Source: Azoarcus sp. | Lineage (GTDB): Bacteria; Pseudomonadota; Gammaproteobacteria; Burkholderiales; Rhodocyclaceae | Direction: 5' to 3' | Assembly (NCBI GenBank): GCA_030604735.1 | Contig: JAUVVG010000008.1 | Span: forward strand, 46,210-110,209 | Length of the DNA: 64,000 bases | Shown: positions 9,020 to 18,300 of the stretch, in pieces | How positions within the stretch are numbered: position 1 is the stretch's first letter | How the letters are laid out: each line of letters begins with the position of its first letter | Program-made: the position numbers and the translations under genes | The notes under the pieces: model-generated | The model's database searches: none | The model's input: the letters and a program-made list of their open reading frames with translations, nothing else | Told to the model about the DNA's origin: nothing

Positions 9020-11062
9020 TCAGGCCTCCGGAGGCGTCCCGTGCTGGTCGGCGCCGAACACCCGCTGGCGCAAACGGAACAATTCGTCTCGGGCCGCCGC
9101 CGCCTTCTCGAACTCGAGATTACGGGCATGCTCCTGCATTTCCTTCTCGAGTTTCTTGATCATCTTCGCCACCGCCTTCTCATCCAGGCTCACGTAATCG
9201 GCACGCGACTCCTCGGCCACCGAGGCCTGCTTGACGTCGTCCCGGTCACCATAGACCCCGTCGATGATGTCCTTGATCCGCTTGCTCACGGTCCTGGGCA
9301 CGATGCCGTGCTCGAGATTGAAGGCGATCTGCTTGTTGCGGCGACGCTCGGTCTCGTCGATCGCGGCCTTCATCGATCGGGTCATGTTATCCGCGTAAAG
9401 GATGGCGGTTCCGTGGATATGGCGTGCAGCCCGGCCAATGGTCTGAATCAGCGACCGCTCCGAGCGCAAAAAACCCTCCTTGTCGGCATCGAGAATCGCC
9501 ACCAGCGACACCTCGGGTATGTCCAGGCCTTCGCGCAACAGGTTGATGCCGACCAGCACATCGAACTCGCCCAGGCGCAGATCGCGGATGATCTCCACCC
9601 GCTCGACCGTGTCGATATCGGAATGCAGGTAGCGCACCCGCAAACCGCTCTCACCCAGATAATCGGTCAGGTCCTCGGCCATCCGCTTCGTCAGCGTGGT
9701 GACCAGCACCCGCTCTCCGGCCGCAATGCGCCGCTTGGCCTCGGCCAGCAGGTCGTCCACCTGGGTCATCGCCGGCCGCACTTCGATGGCCGGATCGATC
9801 AGACCGGTCGGGCGCACCACCTGCTCCACGATCTGCGCCTGATGCGCCTGCTCGTAAGCCGACGGCGTCGCCGACACGAACACGGTCTGCGGCATCAAGC
9901 GTTCGAACTCGTCGAACTTCAGCGGCCGGTTGTCTAGCGCCGACGGCAAGCGGAAACCGTAGTTGACCAGGTTCTCCTTGCGCGAGCGGTCGCCCTTGAA
10001 CATGCCGCCGACCTGCGGAATCGACACATGCGACTCGTCGACGAAGAGCAAGGCATCCGGAGGAAGATAGTCGATCAAGGTCGGCGGCGGCTCGCCCGGC
10101 CCGCGCCCCGAGAGGTGGCGGGAGTAATTCTCGATGCCCTTGCAAAAACCCATCTCGTTGAGCATCTCCAGGTCGAAACGGGTCCGCTGCTCGATCCGCT
10201 GCGCCTCGACCAGCTTGTTCTCGCGCTGGAACAACGAGATCCGATCGCGCAGCTCGTCCTTGATCGCTTCGATTGCCTTCAGCACGGTTTCGCGGGGCGT
10301 CACGTAATGACTGGACGGATACACGGTGAAGCGTGCCAGTTTGTGCTTGAGATGCCCGGTCAGCGGGTCGAACAGGGTCAGGTGCTCGATCTCGTCGTCG
10401 AACATCTCGATGCGCACCGCCAGTTCGGCGTTCTCGGACGGAAACACATCGATCACGTCGCCCCGCACCCGGAACGTGCCGCGCCGGAAGTCGATGTCGG
10501 CTCGGGTGTACTGCATCGCGACCAGGCGCCGGATCAGGTCGCGATGCGCGATCCGCTCGCCCTCTCGCAGGTGCAGGATCATCGCGTGATAATCGACCGG
10601 GTCACCGATACCGTAGATGCACGACACGGTCGCGACGATCACGACATCGCGCCGCTCCATCAGGCTCTTGGTCGCCGACAGCCGCATCTGCTCGATATGC
10701 TCGTTGATGCTCGAATCCTTCTCGATGAACAGGTCGCGCGAGGGCACATAGGCCTCGGGTTGGTAGTAATCGTAGTAGGAGACGAAGTACTCGACCGCGT
10801 TCTCGGGCAGGAACTCCCTGAACTCGGCGTACAGCTGCGCCGCCAGGGTCTTGTTCGGCGCCAACACCAGCGCCGGACGGCCGCAGCGCGCGATCACGTT
10901 GGCCATGGTGTAGGTCTTGCCCGAGCCGGTCACGCCGAGCAGGGTCTGGAACATCAGGCCGTCGCCGATGCCCTCGGTCAGTTTCTCGATCGCGGCCGGC
11001 TGGTCGCCCGCCGGTTCGAAAGGTTGATGCAGCTTGAACGGGCTGTCCGGAAAACGGATCAT
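9020..11062 (-). CDS. uvrB: Excinuclease ABC subunit B
   Basis: UvrB is the DNA-damage verification helicase of nucleotide-excision repair. The protein shows Walker A ([12 protein letters not shown]), the beta-hairpin region ([15 protein letters not shown]), the DEAD-like LFVDESH box, helicase motif VI (QTIGRAARH) and a C-terminal UVR coiled-coil domain ([15 protein letters not shown]). I chose the ATG at 11062, which starts [19 protein letters not shown] and has GGAGG ten bases upstream. An alternative ATG at 11089 overlaps the stop of a short upstream frame (ATGA). Length 680 residues is normal. Confidence 0.96.
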   Translation of the reverse strand: MIRFPDSPFKLHQPFEPAGDQPAAIEKLTEGIGDGLMFQTLLGVTGSGKTYTMANVIARCGRPALVLAPNKTLAAQLYAEFREFLPENAVEYFVSYYDYYQPEAYVPSRDLFIEKDSSINEHIEQMRLSATKSLMERRDVVIVATVSCIYGIGDPVDYHAMILHLREGERIAHRDLIRRLVAMQYTRADIDFRRGTFRVRGDVIDVFPSENAELAVRIEMFDDEIEHLTLFDPLTGHLKHKLARFTVYPSSHYVTPRETVLKAIEAIKDELRDRISLFQRENKLVEAQRIEQRTRFDLEMLNEMGFCKGIENYSRHLSGRGPGEPPPTLIDYLPPDALLFVDESHVSIPQVGGMFKGDRSRKENLVNYGFRLPSALDNRPLKFDEFERLMPQTVFVSATPSAYEQAHQAQIVEQVVRPTGLIDPAIEVRPAMTQVDDLLAEAKRRIAAGERVLVTTLTKRMAEDLTDYLGESGLRVRYLHSDIDTVERVEIIRDLRLGEFDVLVGINLLREGLDIPEVSLVAILDADKEGFLRSERSLIQTIGRAARHIHGTAILYADNMTRSMKAAIDETERRRNKQIAFNLEHGIVPRTVSKRIKDIIDGVYGDRDDVKQASVAEESRADYVSLDEKAVAKMIKKLEKEMQEHARNLEFEKAAAARDELFRLRQRVFGADQHGTPPEA

Positions 11063-11085
11063 GCTTGCGCTGCCTCCAGGGCTTG

Positions 11086-11190
11086 TCATGCTAGAATTTC
11101 CAGTTGTTTCGGGTCGGCCCTGCCCATCAGCCACGCCGCGATGAGCCGGTCCGGATCCGAATTATTTCTCAAATCGCAGTTGTTTCCCAT
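11086..11190 (-). CDS. Possible 34-residue upstream reading frame of uvrB
   Basis: A short frame (MGNNCDLR ... PKQLEILA) ends in ATGA, its stop overlapping an in-frame alternative uvrB start at 11089. The amino-acid pattern in its second half ([16 protein letters not shown]) looks protein-like and codons end mostly in G or C. No Shine-Dalgarno is seen. It could be a genuine leader peptide or chance. Confidence 0.25.
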   Translation of the reverse strand: MGNNCDLRNNSDPDRLIAAWLMGRADPKQLEILA

Positions 11191-11282
11191 ATCGCAGCGC
11201 CAGGCGCGGCAGGATGGACCGGGCACCCGGAGCGTGGTTCCCGATGGTCCTGCCACCGTCAGCGTCTCACACTGGAGTTGAA

Positions 11283-12491
11283 ATGTCCGCCTCGATCTTC
11301 GCCAACGTCGAAATGGCCCCACGTGATCCTATCCTGGGTCTGACCGAAGCCTTCAATGCCGACAGCCGTGCCGACAAGGTGAATCTCGGCGTCGGCGTCT
11401 ATTACGACGACAAGGGCAAGGTACCACTGCTCGCAGCGGTCAAGACGGCGGAAAAAGCCCGCGTGGAGGCCTGCCCGCCCCGCAGCTACCAGCCGATCGA
11501 AGGTCCGGCCGCCTACACCAGCGCGGTGCAGAATCTGCTTTTCGGCAGCGACTCCGAACTGGTCTCGTCCGGCAAGGTCGTCACCTCGCAGGCGCTCGGC
11601 GGCACCGGCGCACTCAAGAACGGCGCCGACTTCCTCAAGAAGCTGCTGCCCGAAGCGAGCGTCTACATCTCCGATCCGAGTTGGGAGAACCACCGCGCAC
11701 TGTTCGAGAACGCCGGTTTCAAGGTCGACACCTACCCGTACTACGACGCCACCACCCGCGGCGTCAACTTCCCGGCCATGAAGGCGGCGCTCGAAGCCCT
11801 GCCTGCCGGCACCATCGTCGTGCTGCACGCCTGCTGCCACAACCCGACCGGCGCCGACCTCAACGAAGCCCAGTGGGGTGACGTAGTCGAGGCCTGCCGT
11901 GCCCGCGACCTGGTGCCCTTCCTCGATATTGCCTACCAGGGCTTCGCCGACGGCATCGAGCCGGACGCCGCCGCTGTGCGGATGTTTGCCGCCAGCGGCC
12001 TGCAGTTCTTCGTTTCCAGCTCGTTTTCCAAGTCGTTCTCGCTCTACGGAGAACGGGTCGGCGCGCTCTCCATCGTCACCGAAAGCAAGGAAGAGTCGGC
12101 ACGCGTGCTGTCCCAGCTCAAGCGGGTCATCCGCACCAACTACTCCAACCCGCCCAGCCATGGCGGCGCGGTCGTCGCGGCGGTGCTGAACTCAGCCGAG
12201 CTGCGCCAGATGTGGGAAGATGAACTGGGCCAGATGCGTAACCGCATTCGCGACATGCGGGTCGCGCTGGTCGAGAAGCTCAAGGCCGCCGGCGTCGAAC
12301 AGGACTTCTCCTTCATCACCGCCCAGCGCGGCATGTTCTCCTACACCGGCCTGAGTGTCGCGCAAGTCGATCGCCTGCGCGAGGACTACGGCATCTACGC
12401 CATCTCGACCGGCCGCATCTGCATCGCCGCGCTCAACACCGGCAACATCGACCGCGTCGCCGCCGCAGTCGCCGCGGTGGTCAAGGCCTGA
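11283..12491 (+). CDS. Aromatic/aspartate aminotransferase, class I-alpha
   Basis: This PLP enzyme transfers amino groups between aspartate or aromatic amino acids and 2-oxoglutarate. The 402-residue protein matches the AspC/TyrB subgroup throughout: the N-terminal APRDPILGLTEAF and NLGVGVYYDD, the CCHNPTGADL motif (Asn187), Asp215 and Tyr218 in FLDIAYQGF, the Schiff-base Lys250 in SSSFSKSFSLYGERVG with Arg258, and the substrate-carboxylate Arg near the C-terminus (GRICIAALN). The ATG at 11283 has GGAG five bases upstream. Specificity (AspC versus TyrB) cannot be decided by eye. It is divergent from uvrB, a common betaproteobacterial arrangement. Confidence 0.93.
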   Translation: MSASIFANVEMAPRDPILGLTEAFNADSRADKVNLGVGVYYDDKGKVPLLAAVKTAEKARVEACPPRSYQPIEGPAAYTSAVQNLLFGSDSELVSSGKVVTSQALGGTGALKNGADFLKKLLPEASVYISDPSWENHRALFENAGFKVDTYPYYDATTRGVNFPAMKAALEALPAGTIVVLHACCHNPTGADLNEAQWGDVVEACRARDLVPFLDIAYQGFADGIEPDAAAVRMFAASGLQFFVSSSFSKSFSLYGERVGALSIVTESKEESARVLSQLKRVIRTNYSNPPSHGGAVVAAVLNSAELRQMWEDELGQMRNRIRDMRVALVEKLKAAGVEQDFSFITAQRGMFSYTGLSVAQVDRLREDYGIYAISTGRICIAALNTGNIDRVAAAVAAVVKA

Positions 12492-12541
12492 GCCAGTCAC
12501 GAGAGGCCCGATCCGTTCGCACTGACCGGTTCGTTTAGACC

Positions 12542-12570
12542 TTGACGCCCTGCCGCGCATTGCCTAAAAT
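12542..12570 (+). promoter_or_regulatory. Promoter of the tRNA-Asn genes
   Basis: TTGACG (12542-12547), a 17-bp spacer and TAAAAT (12565-12570) are followed by a GC-rich discriminator (GCGCGGC), the mark of growth-rate-controlled stable-RNA promoters. The mature tRNA begins 13 bp downstream. Confidence 0.85.
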
Positions 12571-12582
12571 GCGCGGCTCAAT

Positions 12583-12658
12583 TCCTCGATAGCTCAGTTG
12601 GTAGAGCAACGGACTGTTAATCCGCAGGTCGCTGGTTCGAGCCCAGCTCGAGGAGCCA
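12583..12658 (+). tRNA. tRNA-Asn (GTT)
   Basis: A 76-nt cloverleaf with acceptor arms TCCTCGA/TCGAGGA, D-arm TAGCTCAGTTGGTAGAGC, anticodon loop CTGTTAA with anticodon GTT at 12616-12618, the GGTTCGAGCC T-arm and an encoded CCA end. Confidence 0.98.
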
Positions 12659-12713
12659 AATTCAGGCGAGTCATCTATCTTCAAACGAAAAATGACTCGA
12701 CCCACCCGGTAAT

Positions 12714-12789
12714 TCCCCGATAGCTCAGTTGGTAGAGCACCGGACTGTTAATCCGTTTGTCGCTGGTTCGAGCCCAGCTCGGGGAGCCA
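12714..12789 (+). tRNA. tRNA-Asn (GTT), second copy
   Basis: A second 76-nt tRNA-Asn with anticodon GTT at 12747-12749, acceptor TCCCCGA/TCGGGGA and encoded CCA. It differs from the first copy by a compensated acceptor-stem pair, one base before the anticodon stem and the variable loop. The 55-bp spacer between the two holds nothing recognisable. Confidence 0.98.
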
Positions 12790-12802
12790 CACAGCAAGCA
12801 TG

Positions 12803-12829
12803 AATGCCATCCGCAGGGGTGGCATTTTT
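12803..12829 (+). terminator. Terminator of the tRNA-Asn operon
   Basis: AATGCCA (12803-12809) and TGGCATT (12820-12826) form a perfect 7-bp stem, with inner CC/GG pairs, followed by five T. It starts 14 bp after the second tRNA. A weaker AAACC/GGTTT hairpin with T5 follows at about 12847-12869. Confidence 0.85.
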
Positions 12830-13045
12830 GCGTTCACGGCGCTGAGAAACCGGGCTCAGGCGGGTTTTTGTGGGGCGAGGGTGATGATACTGCCCGATGG
12901 CCGGTTGGCCGAACTGGGGTGCTGTTGGGAGACTGGGGCGTTCTTCGAGAGCGATAACGGGAGGTTCCACCTCAACCGTTAGATTCGCTCCATATTTGCA
13001 TGCGAGCTTACGAAGGCGATGGTGCGATCGGAGGCTGTCGGCCTC
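12830..13045 (+). other. Gap between tRNA operon and ParE-type gene; one doubtful 32-codon frame
   Basis: Apart from the weak second terminator the gap holds only a short frame at 12884-12982 (MILPDGRLAELGC start, FHLNR end) with a GAGG just upstream. Its codon use is less G/C-ended than that of the genes around it. It could be a fragment of an old insertion; I cannot assign it. Confidence 0.3.
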
Positions 13046-13372
13046 CTATGCACTTGGTTCATCTGAGAAGTCTTCCCTAAAACGTTCGATCTGGTGCATG
13101 CGCTCGTGAAGAATGGTCACGATACCGATGTCGCCGTTAGACAAACGCCGCCAGTACACGAAGTGCCGCTCGTAGCGAAAGTAGAAGCCTTCAACGCCGA
13201 ACTCGGCCGGCACCGGTCTGGACGCCACTCCATGCGTGTCGATCCGTTCAAACGCATCGAACAGCCCGGTAATGTAGTGCTTGGCTTGCGCTTCACCCCA
13301 GCGTTCGCGCGTGTAGCGGTAAATCTCATCCAGACGCCAGGACGCCGGCTCCTGAATCCGTACAGCGGGCAT
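13046..13372 (-). CDS. parE: RelE/ParE-family toxin
   Basis: The 108-residue protein has the ParE shape: IQEPASWRLDEIYRYTRERWGEAQA helix region at the N-terminus, a central ADxE/REF-like region (HGVASRPVPAEFGVEGFYF) and a C-terminal strand pair ending ERMHQIERFRED. ParE toxins poison DNA gyrase, while RelE relatives cleave mRNA on the ribosome; which one applies is not visible. It starts 3 bp after the partner antitoxin stop, the normal antitoxin-first order. The pair sits just downstream of tandem tRNA genes, a typical place for acquired genes. Confidence 0.85.
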   Translation of the reverse strand: MPAVRIQEPASWRLDEIYRYTRERWGEAQAKHYITGLFDAFERIDTHGVASRPVPAEFGVEGFYFRYERHFVYWRRLSNGDIGIVTILHERMHQIERFREDFSDEPSA

Positions 13373-13375
13373 AGT

Positions 13376-13636
13376 TCAAGCTTGCTCAGCGTTGCGGGCG
13401 AACACATCCGCTGCGGTCAAAGGCCGATAGGCCGACTCCGGGGCGGCAAAGGCTTGAGCCAGTTCCGCCTTTAGCCGATCGAATGCTTGTTCCTCCTTGC
13501 GCTCCATGTCGCGCCGAATCAGGTCACGCACGTACTCACTGACGTTTTCGTAAGCACCGTCTTGCTGCACATTGGTAGCTACAAACTCAGCGAGCGTTGG
13601 GTTCAATCGAACGGTCATGGTGGTGGTTTGTGACAT
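13376..13636 (-). CDS. parD: ParD-like ribbon-helix-helix antitoxin
   Basis: The 86-residue protein begins with a beta strand TMTVRLNPTLAEFV and then a ribbon-helix-helix (YENVSEYVRDLIRRDMER), characteristic of ParD/CopG antitoxins. The DNA-binding N-terminus represses the operon and the C-terminal arm (residues about 50-86) should wrap the toxin. The ATG at 13636 is preceded by CGGAGAT. A 10-bp perfect palindrome lies about 40 bp upstream and is a likely operator. Confidence 0.88.
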   Translation of the reverse strand: MSQTTTMTVRLNPTLAEFVATNVQQDGAYENVSEYVRDLIRRDMERKEEQAFDRLKAELAQAFAAPESAYRPLTAADVFARNAEQA

Positions 13637-13673
13637 GGCGATCTCCGGAATTGACTTGCCGTATTCACCTTAA

Positions 13674-13683
13674 TCAATATTGA
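13674..13683. promoter_or_regulatory. Palindrome upstream of parD, candidate operator
   Basis: TCAATATTGA is a perfect 10-bp palindrome in an AT-rich patch 38-47 bp upstream of the parD ATG. Ribbon-helix-helix antitoxins usually bind such short palindromes over their own promoter. Confidence 0.45.
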
Positions 13684-14092
13684 AGACAATCACAAGCGAC
13701 TGTTGTTGCATAGCCCTGCTGACGCGCCCAGACGAGTATGTCGAGGTCCGGGTGACCCTTCCCGGTGGGGGTTCGTCGCAGGAGTACCCCCATACCGGGC
13801 CTACCTTCGTAAATAAGCCCGCGCGGGCAGGGCTCTTACCGATTGTCGTCTCAGGGCGTGCGTGATCCACGGGAACCTGGACGGTGATTCGACGGCAAGC
13901 TGGTCGGACACGGAGTGGCGCTCCTCGCCGGACCGGAGACATTGAGCGAGCCAAAGAGCCCGCGCCACACCGTGACCCGAACCGGCCGGGTGATGCAACA
14001 AGGGAATACCACCCGCCTACCGCCCCGACCTGAGACACTGACTCCGGCGCCGATGTCGCGCCAAACCCGTCAAACGACCGGAGGAGACTGTC
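13684..14092. other. Non-coding stretch with a strong GC-rich hairpin (13761-13799)
   Basis: No convincing gene is seen in these 409 bases. The main structure is an inverted repeat: CCCGGTGGGGGT (13761-13772) against ACCCCC plus ACCGGG (13786-13799, two unpaired bases between). It could be a riboregulator, a mobile-element end or a remnant; it has no T tract, so it is not a simple terminator. The ATG of the DJ-1 gene follows at 14093 with GGAGGAG. Confidence 0.4.
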
Positions 14093-14671
14093 ATGTCCAA
14101 GAGAATCCTGATGCTTTGCGGCGACTACTGCGAAGACTACGAAACCATGGTGCCGTTCCAGGCGCTGCTTGCGGTCGGTCACAGCGTGGATGCGGTCTGT
14201 CCCGACAAGAAGGCCGGCGAGACCATTGCGACCGCGATCCACGATTTCGAGGGTGATCAGACCTATAGCGAAAAGCGTGGACACAACTTCAGCCTTAACG
14301 CGACGTTCGCCGACGTCGATCCGGAGCGCTACGACGCACTCGTCATCCCCGGCGGACGCGGCCCGGAATACCTGCGCATGAACAGCCGGGTGGTGGAAAT
14401 CGTGCGCCACTTCTTCCGCGAGAACAAACCGGTCGCAGCGATCTGCCACGGTGCGCAACTTCTCGCCGGGGCCCGCGTTCTCGAAGGCCGCACATGCTCG
14501 GCCTATCCGGCCTGCCGTGCCGAGGTCGAACTCGCAGGCGGTACCTATGCCGAGATCCCGATCGACGGCGCGGTCACCGACGGAAACCTGGTCAGCGCGC
14601 CCGCCTGGCCGGCGCATCCGGCCTGGATTGCACAGTTCCTGACGCTGCTGGGAACGCGCATCACCCACTGA
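14093..14671 (+). CDS. DJ-1/PfpI family protein
   Basis: The 192-residue protein has the class I glutamine-amidotransferase-like fold of DJ-1/PfpI/ThiJ: N-terminal [14 protein letters not shown] with the conserved acidic residue, [12 protein letters not shown], and the nucleophile elbow [12 protein letters not shown] with the reactive Cys followed by His. Family members act as proteases, glyoxalases/deglycases or isonitrile hydratases; the activity of this one is not determined by sequence. CGGAGGAGA lies before the ATG. It stands alone, with its own upstream region. Confidence 0.88.
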   Translation: MSKRILMLCGDYCEDYETMVPFQALLAVGHSVDAVCPDKKAGETIATAIHDFEGDQTYSEKRGHNFSLNATFADVDPERYDALVIPGGRGPEYLRMNSRVVEIVRHFFRENKPVAAICHGAQLLAGARVLEGRTCSAYPACRAEVELAGGTYAEIPIDGAVTDGNLVSAPAWPAHPAWIAQFLTLLGTRITH

Positions 14672-14792
14672 GCGCGAGCCCGACCGCCCTGAAGCGGCCT
14701 TGCGGCGAACGGACATTTTGTGCGCCGACACGCCCGTGGGCGACTAAACTTCAGATCCAGGGGCCGAAATACGGCTCCCGGAGGAGGAGAAC

Positions 14793-15176
14793 ATGTGTCA
14801 GATTTTCATCAGCGCCGACCCCGAGCTGTACGCCGCGCGCACGCGGTCGATCCGGCTTCACGGCGTCGCCACCAGCATACGGCTCGAGAACCTGTTCTGG
14901 GACGTTCTCAAGGAGATCGGAGACCGCGACGGTCTGAGCGTGCCGCAGTTGGTCGGCAAGCTCCACGACGAGTTGAACGATGCCGGGGCGTTTTCGGACA
15001 ATGCCAATTTCACGTCGTTTCTGAGGGTCTCGTGCGCCCGCTTCATGCAACTGCAATTGTCGGGGCGAATTCCTGCTGACAAGTCGGTCCCGATTCGCAG
15101 CCTGGATGCGGACTGGGTTCTGCATGGGCAACGCAGGCCCGAAAACGCCCCAATCGGTACGCGGTGCCTGACCTGA
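14793..15176 (+). CDS. Ribbon-helix-helix domain protein (RHH_4 type)
   Basis: A 127-residue protein whose central part (RSIRLHGVATSIRLENLFWD, about residues 19-60) fits the RHH_4/COG4321 family: an Arg-rich strand, then a helix with EN-FWD-LKEIG and a second helix around GLSVPQLVGKL. Such proteins are predicted DNA-binding regulators of unknown target. The N-terminal MCQIFISADPELY is also typical of this group. GGAGGAGG precedes the ATG. There is no partner gene; a truncated toxin-antitoxin remnant follows. Confidence 0.75.
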   Translation: MCQIFISADPELYAARTRSIRLHGVATSIRLENLFWDVLKEIGDRDGLSVPQLVGKLHDELNDAGAFSDNANFTSFLRVSCARFMQLQLSGRIPADKSVPIRSLDADWVLHGQRRPENAPIGTRCLT

Positions 15177-15254
15177 ACGCACGCCGTCAGCATCCGGTGC
15201 TCTTCTTTGCAGCCCGCAATGCATTCCTGTTGTTTCGCGTTCTTCCGCTCAGCC

Positions 15255-15378
15255 GATGCCCGCGTGAGACCCGGAGCACTCGGCCTGTCCGACATTGATG
15301 TGCAGCGGATGGTGGATGAACTTCGTTAAACGGGTTGTCTTTGACACCAGTACGCTCGTCAGTGCAGCGCTTCGACCT
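15255..15378 (+). pseudogene. Remnant of an antitoxin/PIN-toxin pair
   Basis: One frame ends ...GLSDIDVQRMVDELR then TAA at 15327-15329, a typical antitoxin C-terminus. A second frame starts at ATG 15316 inside it and reads [21 protein letters not shown], the beta-1 strand and first active-site Asp of PIN-domain toxins (PIN_3/PilT N-terminus type). After the LRP codons the frame runs straight into the 3' end of the convergent DUF2126 gene and stops at 15405. So more than 80% of the toxin is gone, and the antitoxin has lost a recognisable start. The overlap of the two frames is the usual coupling of such pairs. Confidence 0.65.
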
Positions 15379-18300
15379 ACGGCTGCCAGCGCAGATCCAG
15401 CGTAAAGGGAAACTTCGGATTCAGTGGTTCGGCCTCGACTTCCATCGGCCCCGGCGTATGACCGTGCGACCAGAAACGCGCAAAGCGCCGCGCCTCGGCC
15501 TCGTTGGCGTTGACCGGGAAGGTGTCGTAGCTGCGTCCGCCCGGGTGCGATACATGGTAGATACACCCGCCGATCGACTTGCCGGTCCAGCTGTCGACGA
15601 TGTCGAAAGTCAGCGGCGCGTGCACGCCTATGGTCGGGTGCAGTCCGGACGGCGGACTCCAGGCACGGTAGCGCACGCCGGCGACGTACTCGCCATGCGT
15701 ACCGGTCGGATGCAGCGGCACCGCGCGGCCATTGCAGGCGATGATGTGACGGCCGTCGGTGAGGCCGCGAACGCGGACCTGCAAGCGCTCGACCGAGGAG
15801 TCGACATAGCGCGCCGTACCGCCCGCGCTCATCTCCTCGCCCAGCACGTTCCAGGGTTCGATGGCCTGACGCAGCTCGAGTTCGACCCCTTCGTACACCA
15901 CCGTCCCGTAGCGCGGGAAGCGGAACTCGATGAAGGGCTCGAACCAGCTTTCGTCGAAGGCGTAACCGGCCTGCTGCAGGTCGCGCGCGACATCACGGAT
16001 GTCCTGTGCGACGAAGTGCGGCAGCATCCAGCGGTCGTGCAACTGGGTGCCCCAATGCACCAGCTTGCCGCGCCAGGGCGCTCGCCAGAAACGCGCCACC
16101 AGGGCGCGTAACAACACCATCTGACACAGATTCATCTGCGCATGCGGCGGCATCTCGAAAGCACGGAACTCGACCAGGCCGAGCCGACCGGTGGGACCAT
16201 CGGGCGAGTACAGCTTGTCGATCGAGAACTCTGCGCGGTGCGTATTGCCGGTCAGATCCACGAGCAGGTTGCGCAGCAGTCGATCGACCAGCCAGGGACG
16301 CTTGCTCTCCTCGGCCTCGGGCAAGACCTTGTCCATCTGCTGGAAAGCGATGGCCAGTTCGTACAGGTTGTCGTCGCGCGCCTCGTCCGCGCGCGGGGCC
16401 TGGCTGGTCGGGCCGATAAAGGTGCCTGAGAACAGATACGACAGCGCCGGGTGGTTCTGCCAGTAGGTGATCAGGCTCTTGAGCACATCGGGCCGGCGCA
16501 GCCACAGGCTGTCGGCGGGGGTCGCACCGCCTAGCGTGACATGGTTACCGCCGCCGGTGCCGGTGTGGCGACCATCGAGCATGAACTTCTCGGTGCCCAG
16601 CCGGGACAAACGCGCCTCTTCGTACAACACATGGGTGTTGGTCACCAGCTCGCGCCAGCTTGACGCCGGATGCACATTCACCTCGATCACACCCGGATCG
16701 GGCGTCACCGCCAGCAGACGCACACGCGGATCGCGCGGCGGGGTGTAGCCCTCGAGCTGGAGCGGCATCTTCAGCGCGGCGGCGGTTTCCTCCACCGCCG
16801 CGACCAGCGCGAGATAGTCCTCCAGCCTCACCACCGGCGGCAGGAATACGTTGAGTCGACCCTGGCGTACTTCCACGCAAAGCGCGGTGTGTATCACCTC
16901 GCGCGCCTCGGGATCATCGGCCGGCGGCGCCTCGGACTGACCCCGCTTCGAAACCGGATCACCGAGCTCGCCGCGCGGCTCCAGCGGATCGACCGGGAAA
17001 TCCGGCTCCTTGTCTTCCGGCAGCACCCACGGCAGCGAGTCGAGCGGTAGCCGGAGTCCGGCAGGCGAATCCCCCGACACCAGGTACAACTGCTCGCGCC
17101 GCAACGGCCAACGGCTGGAGCGCCAGGTAGTCGGGCCGGGTTTGGGCGCTGATTTCTTGCGTGACCCGACCGGTCCCTCGACCGGCTTGAGCGGCAGCAC
17201 GAAGGCCACCGGCTCGGTCAGCCCCCGCTGGAGCTGGCGTGCCAGACGCCGACGATCATCGGAGTCCTTCACACTGGCTTTCAGCGGATCGAGATTGATC
17301 GGAAGGCGCTGTTCTTCGTGCAGCGAGGCCCACACATCCTCGTAGGCGGTGATGACGTAATCGGGATGCACGCCGATGCGCTCGGCCAGTGCGGTGCAAA
17401 AACGCTTCGCCGCATCGATATCGAAACCGTACTCGACGTCGTCGCGGGCAATCAGGGCCGCATCGCGCCAGATCGGCGTGCCATCGACCCGCCAGTAGAT
17501 GCCCAGCGCCCAGCGCGGCAGCGGCTCGCCCGGATACCACTTGCCCTGCCCGATGTGCAGCATGCCGCCCGGCGCAAAACGGGCCATCAGTCGCGAAGTG
17601 ATCTGGCCGGCCAGTTCGCGTTTCTTCGGCGACAGCGCGGTGTAGTTCCACTCCGGCCCGTCCATGTCGTCGATGGAGACGAAAGTCGGTTCCCCACCGT
17701 GGGTCAGGCGTACGTCGCTCGCGACAAGTTCCTTGTCGACCTGCTCACCCAGGGCGTCGATGGCCTTCCACTGGGCTTCGGTGAACGGCTTGGTCACACG
17801 CGGGTCTTCATGGATGCGTGTCAAGGTCATCTCGAAGCCGAACTCGCTCGTGGCCTGCCCGACGAAGGAGCCAATCACCGGCGCGGCACTTTGCGGCATC
17901 GCGGTACACGCCAACGGAATATGGCCCTCGCCGGCCAGCAAGCCGGAGGTCGGGTCGAGCCCGATCCACCCGGCGCCCGGCACATAGACTTCGGTCCAGG
18001 CGTGCAGGTCGGTGAAGTCCTTGTCCGTGCCACTGGGTCCGTCCAGCGCCTCGACGTCGGCCTTGAGCTGGATCAGATAGCCCGACACGAAACGTGCCGC
18101 CAAGCCCATGTGGCGCAGGATCTGTACCAGCAGCCAGGCGGTGTCGCGGCACGACCCACGCGCCTTCTCGAGGGTTTCTTCCGGGGTCTGTACGCCTGGC
18201 TCCATGCGCACCAGATAGGCGATGTCGCGTTGCAGACGCTGATTGAGATTGACCAGGAAGTCCTGCGTGTGCAGACCGGCGGTCAACTCTTCGCGCTTCA

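Noticed and set aside
12725..12970. 81-codon minus-strand frame containing RAGLEPATNGL
   Set aside because: This peptide is the usual mistranslation of a tRNA gene; it crosses the second tRNA-Asn.
12659..13045. Integration site or integrase near the tRNA-Asn genes
   Set aside because: No integrase-like frame and no repeat of the tRNA 3' end could be seen within the window.
13670..14731. 353-codon minus-strand frame over the DJ-1 gene and the hairpin gap
   Set aside because: Lies antisense to a clear DJ-1/PfpI protein and its product has no recognisable motif.
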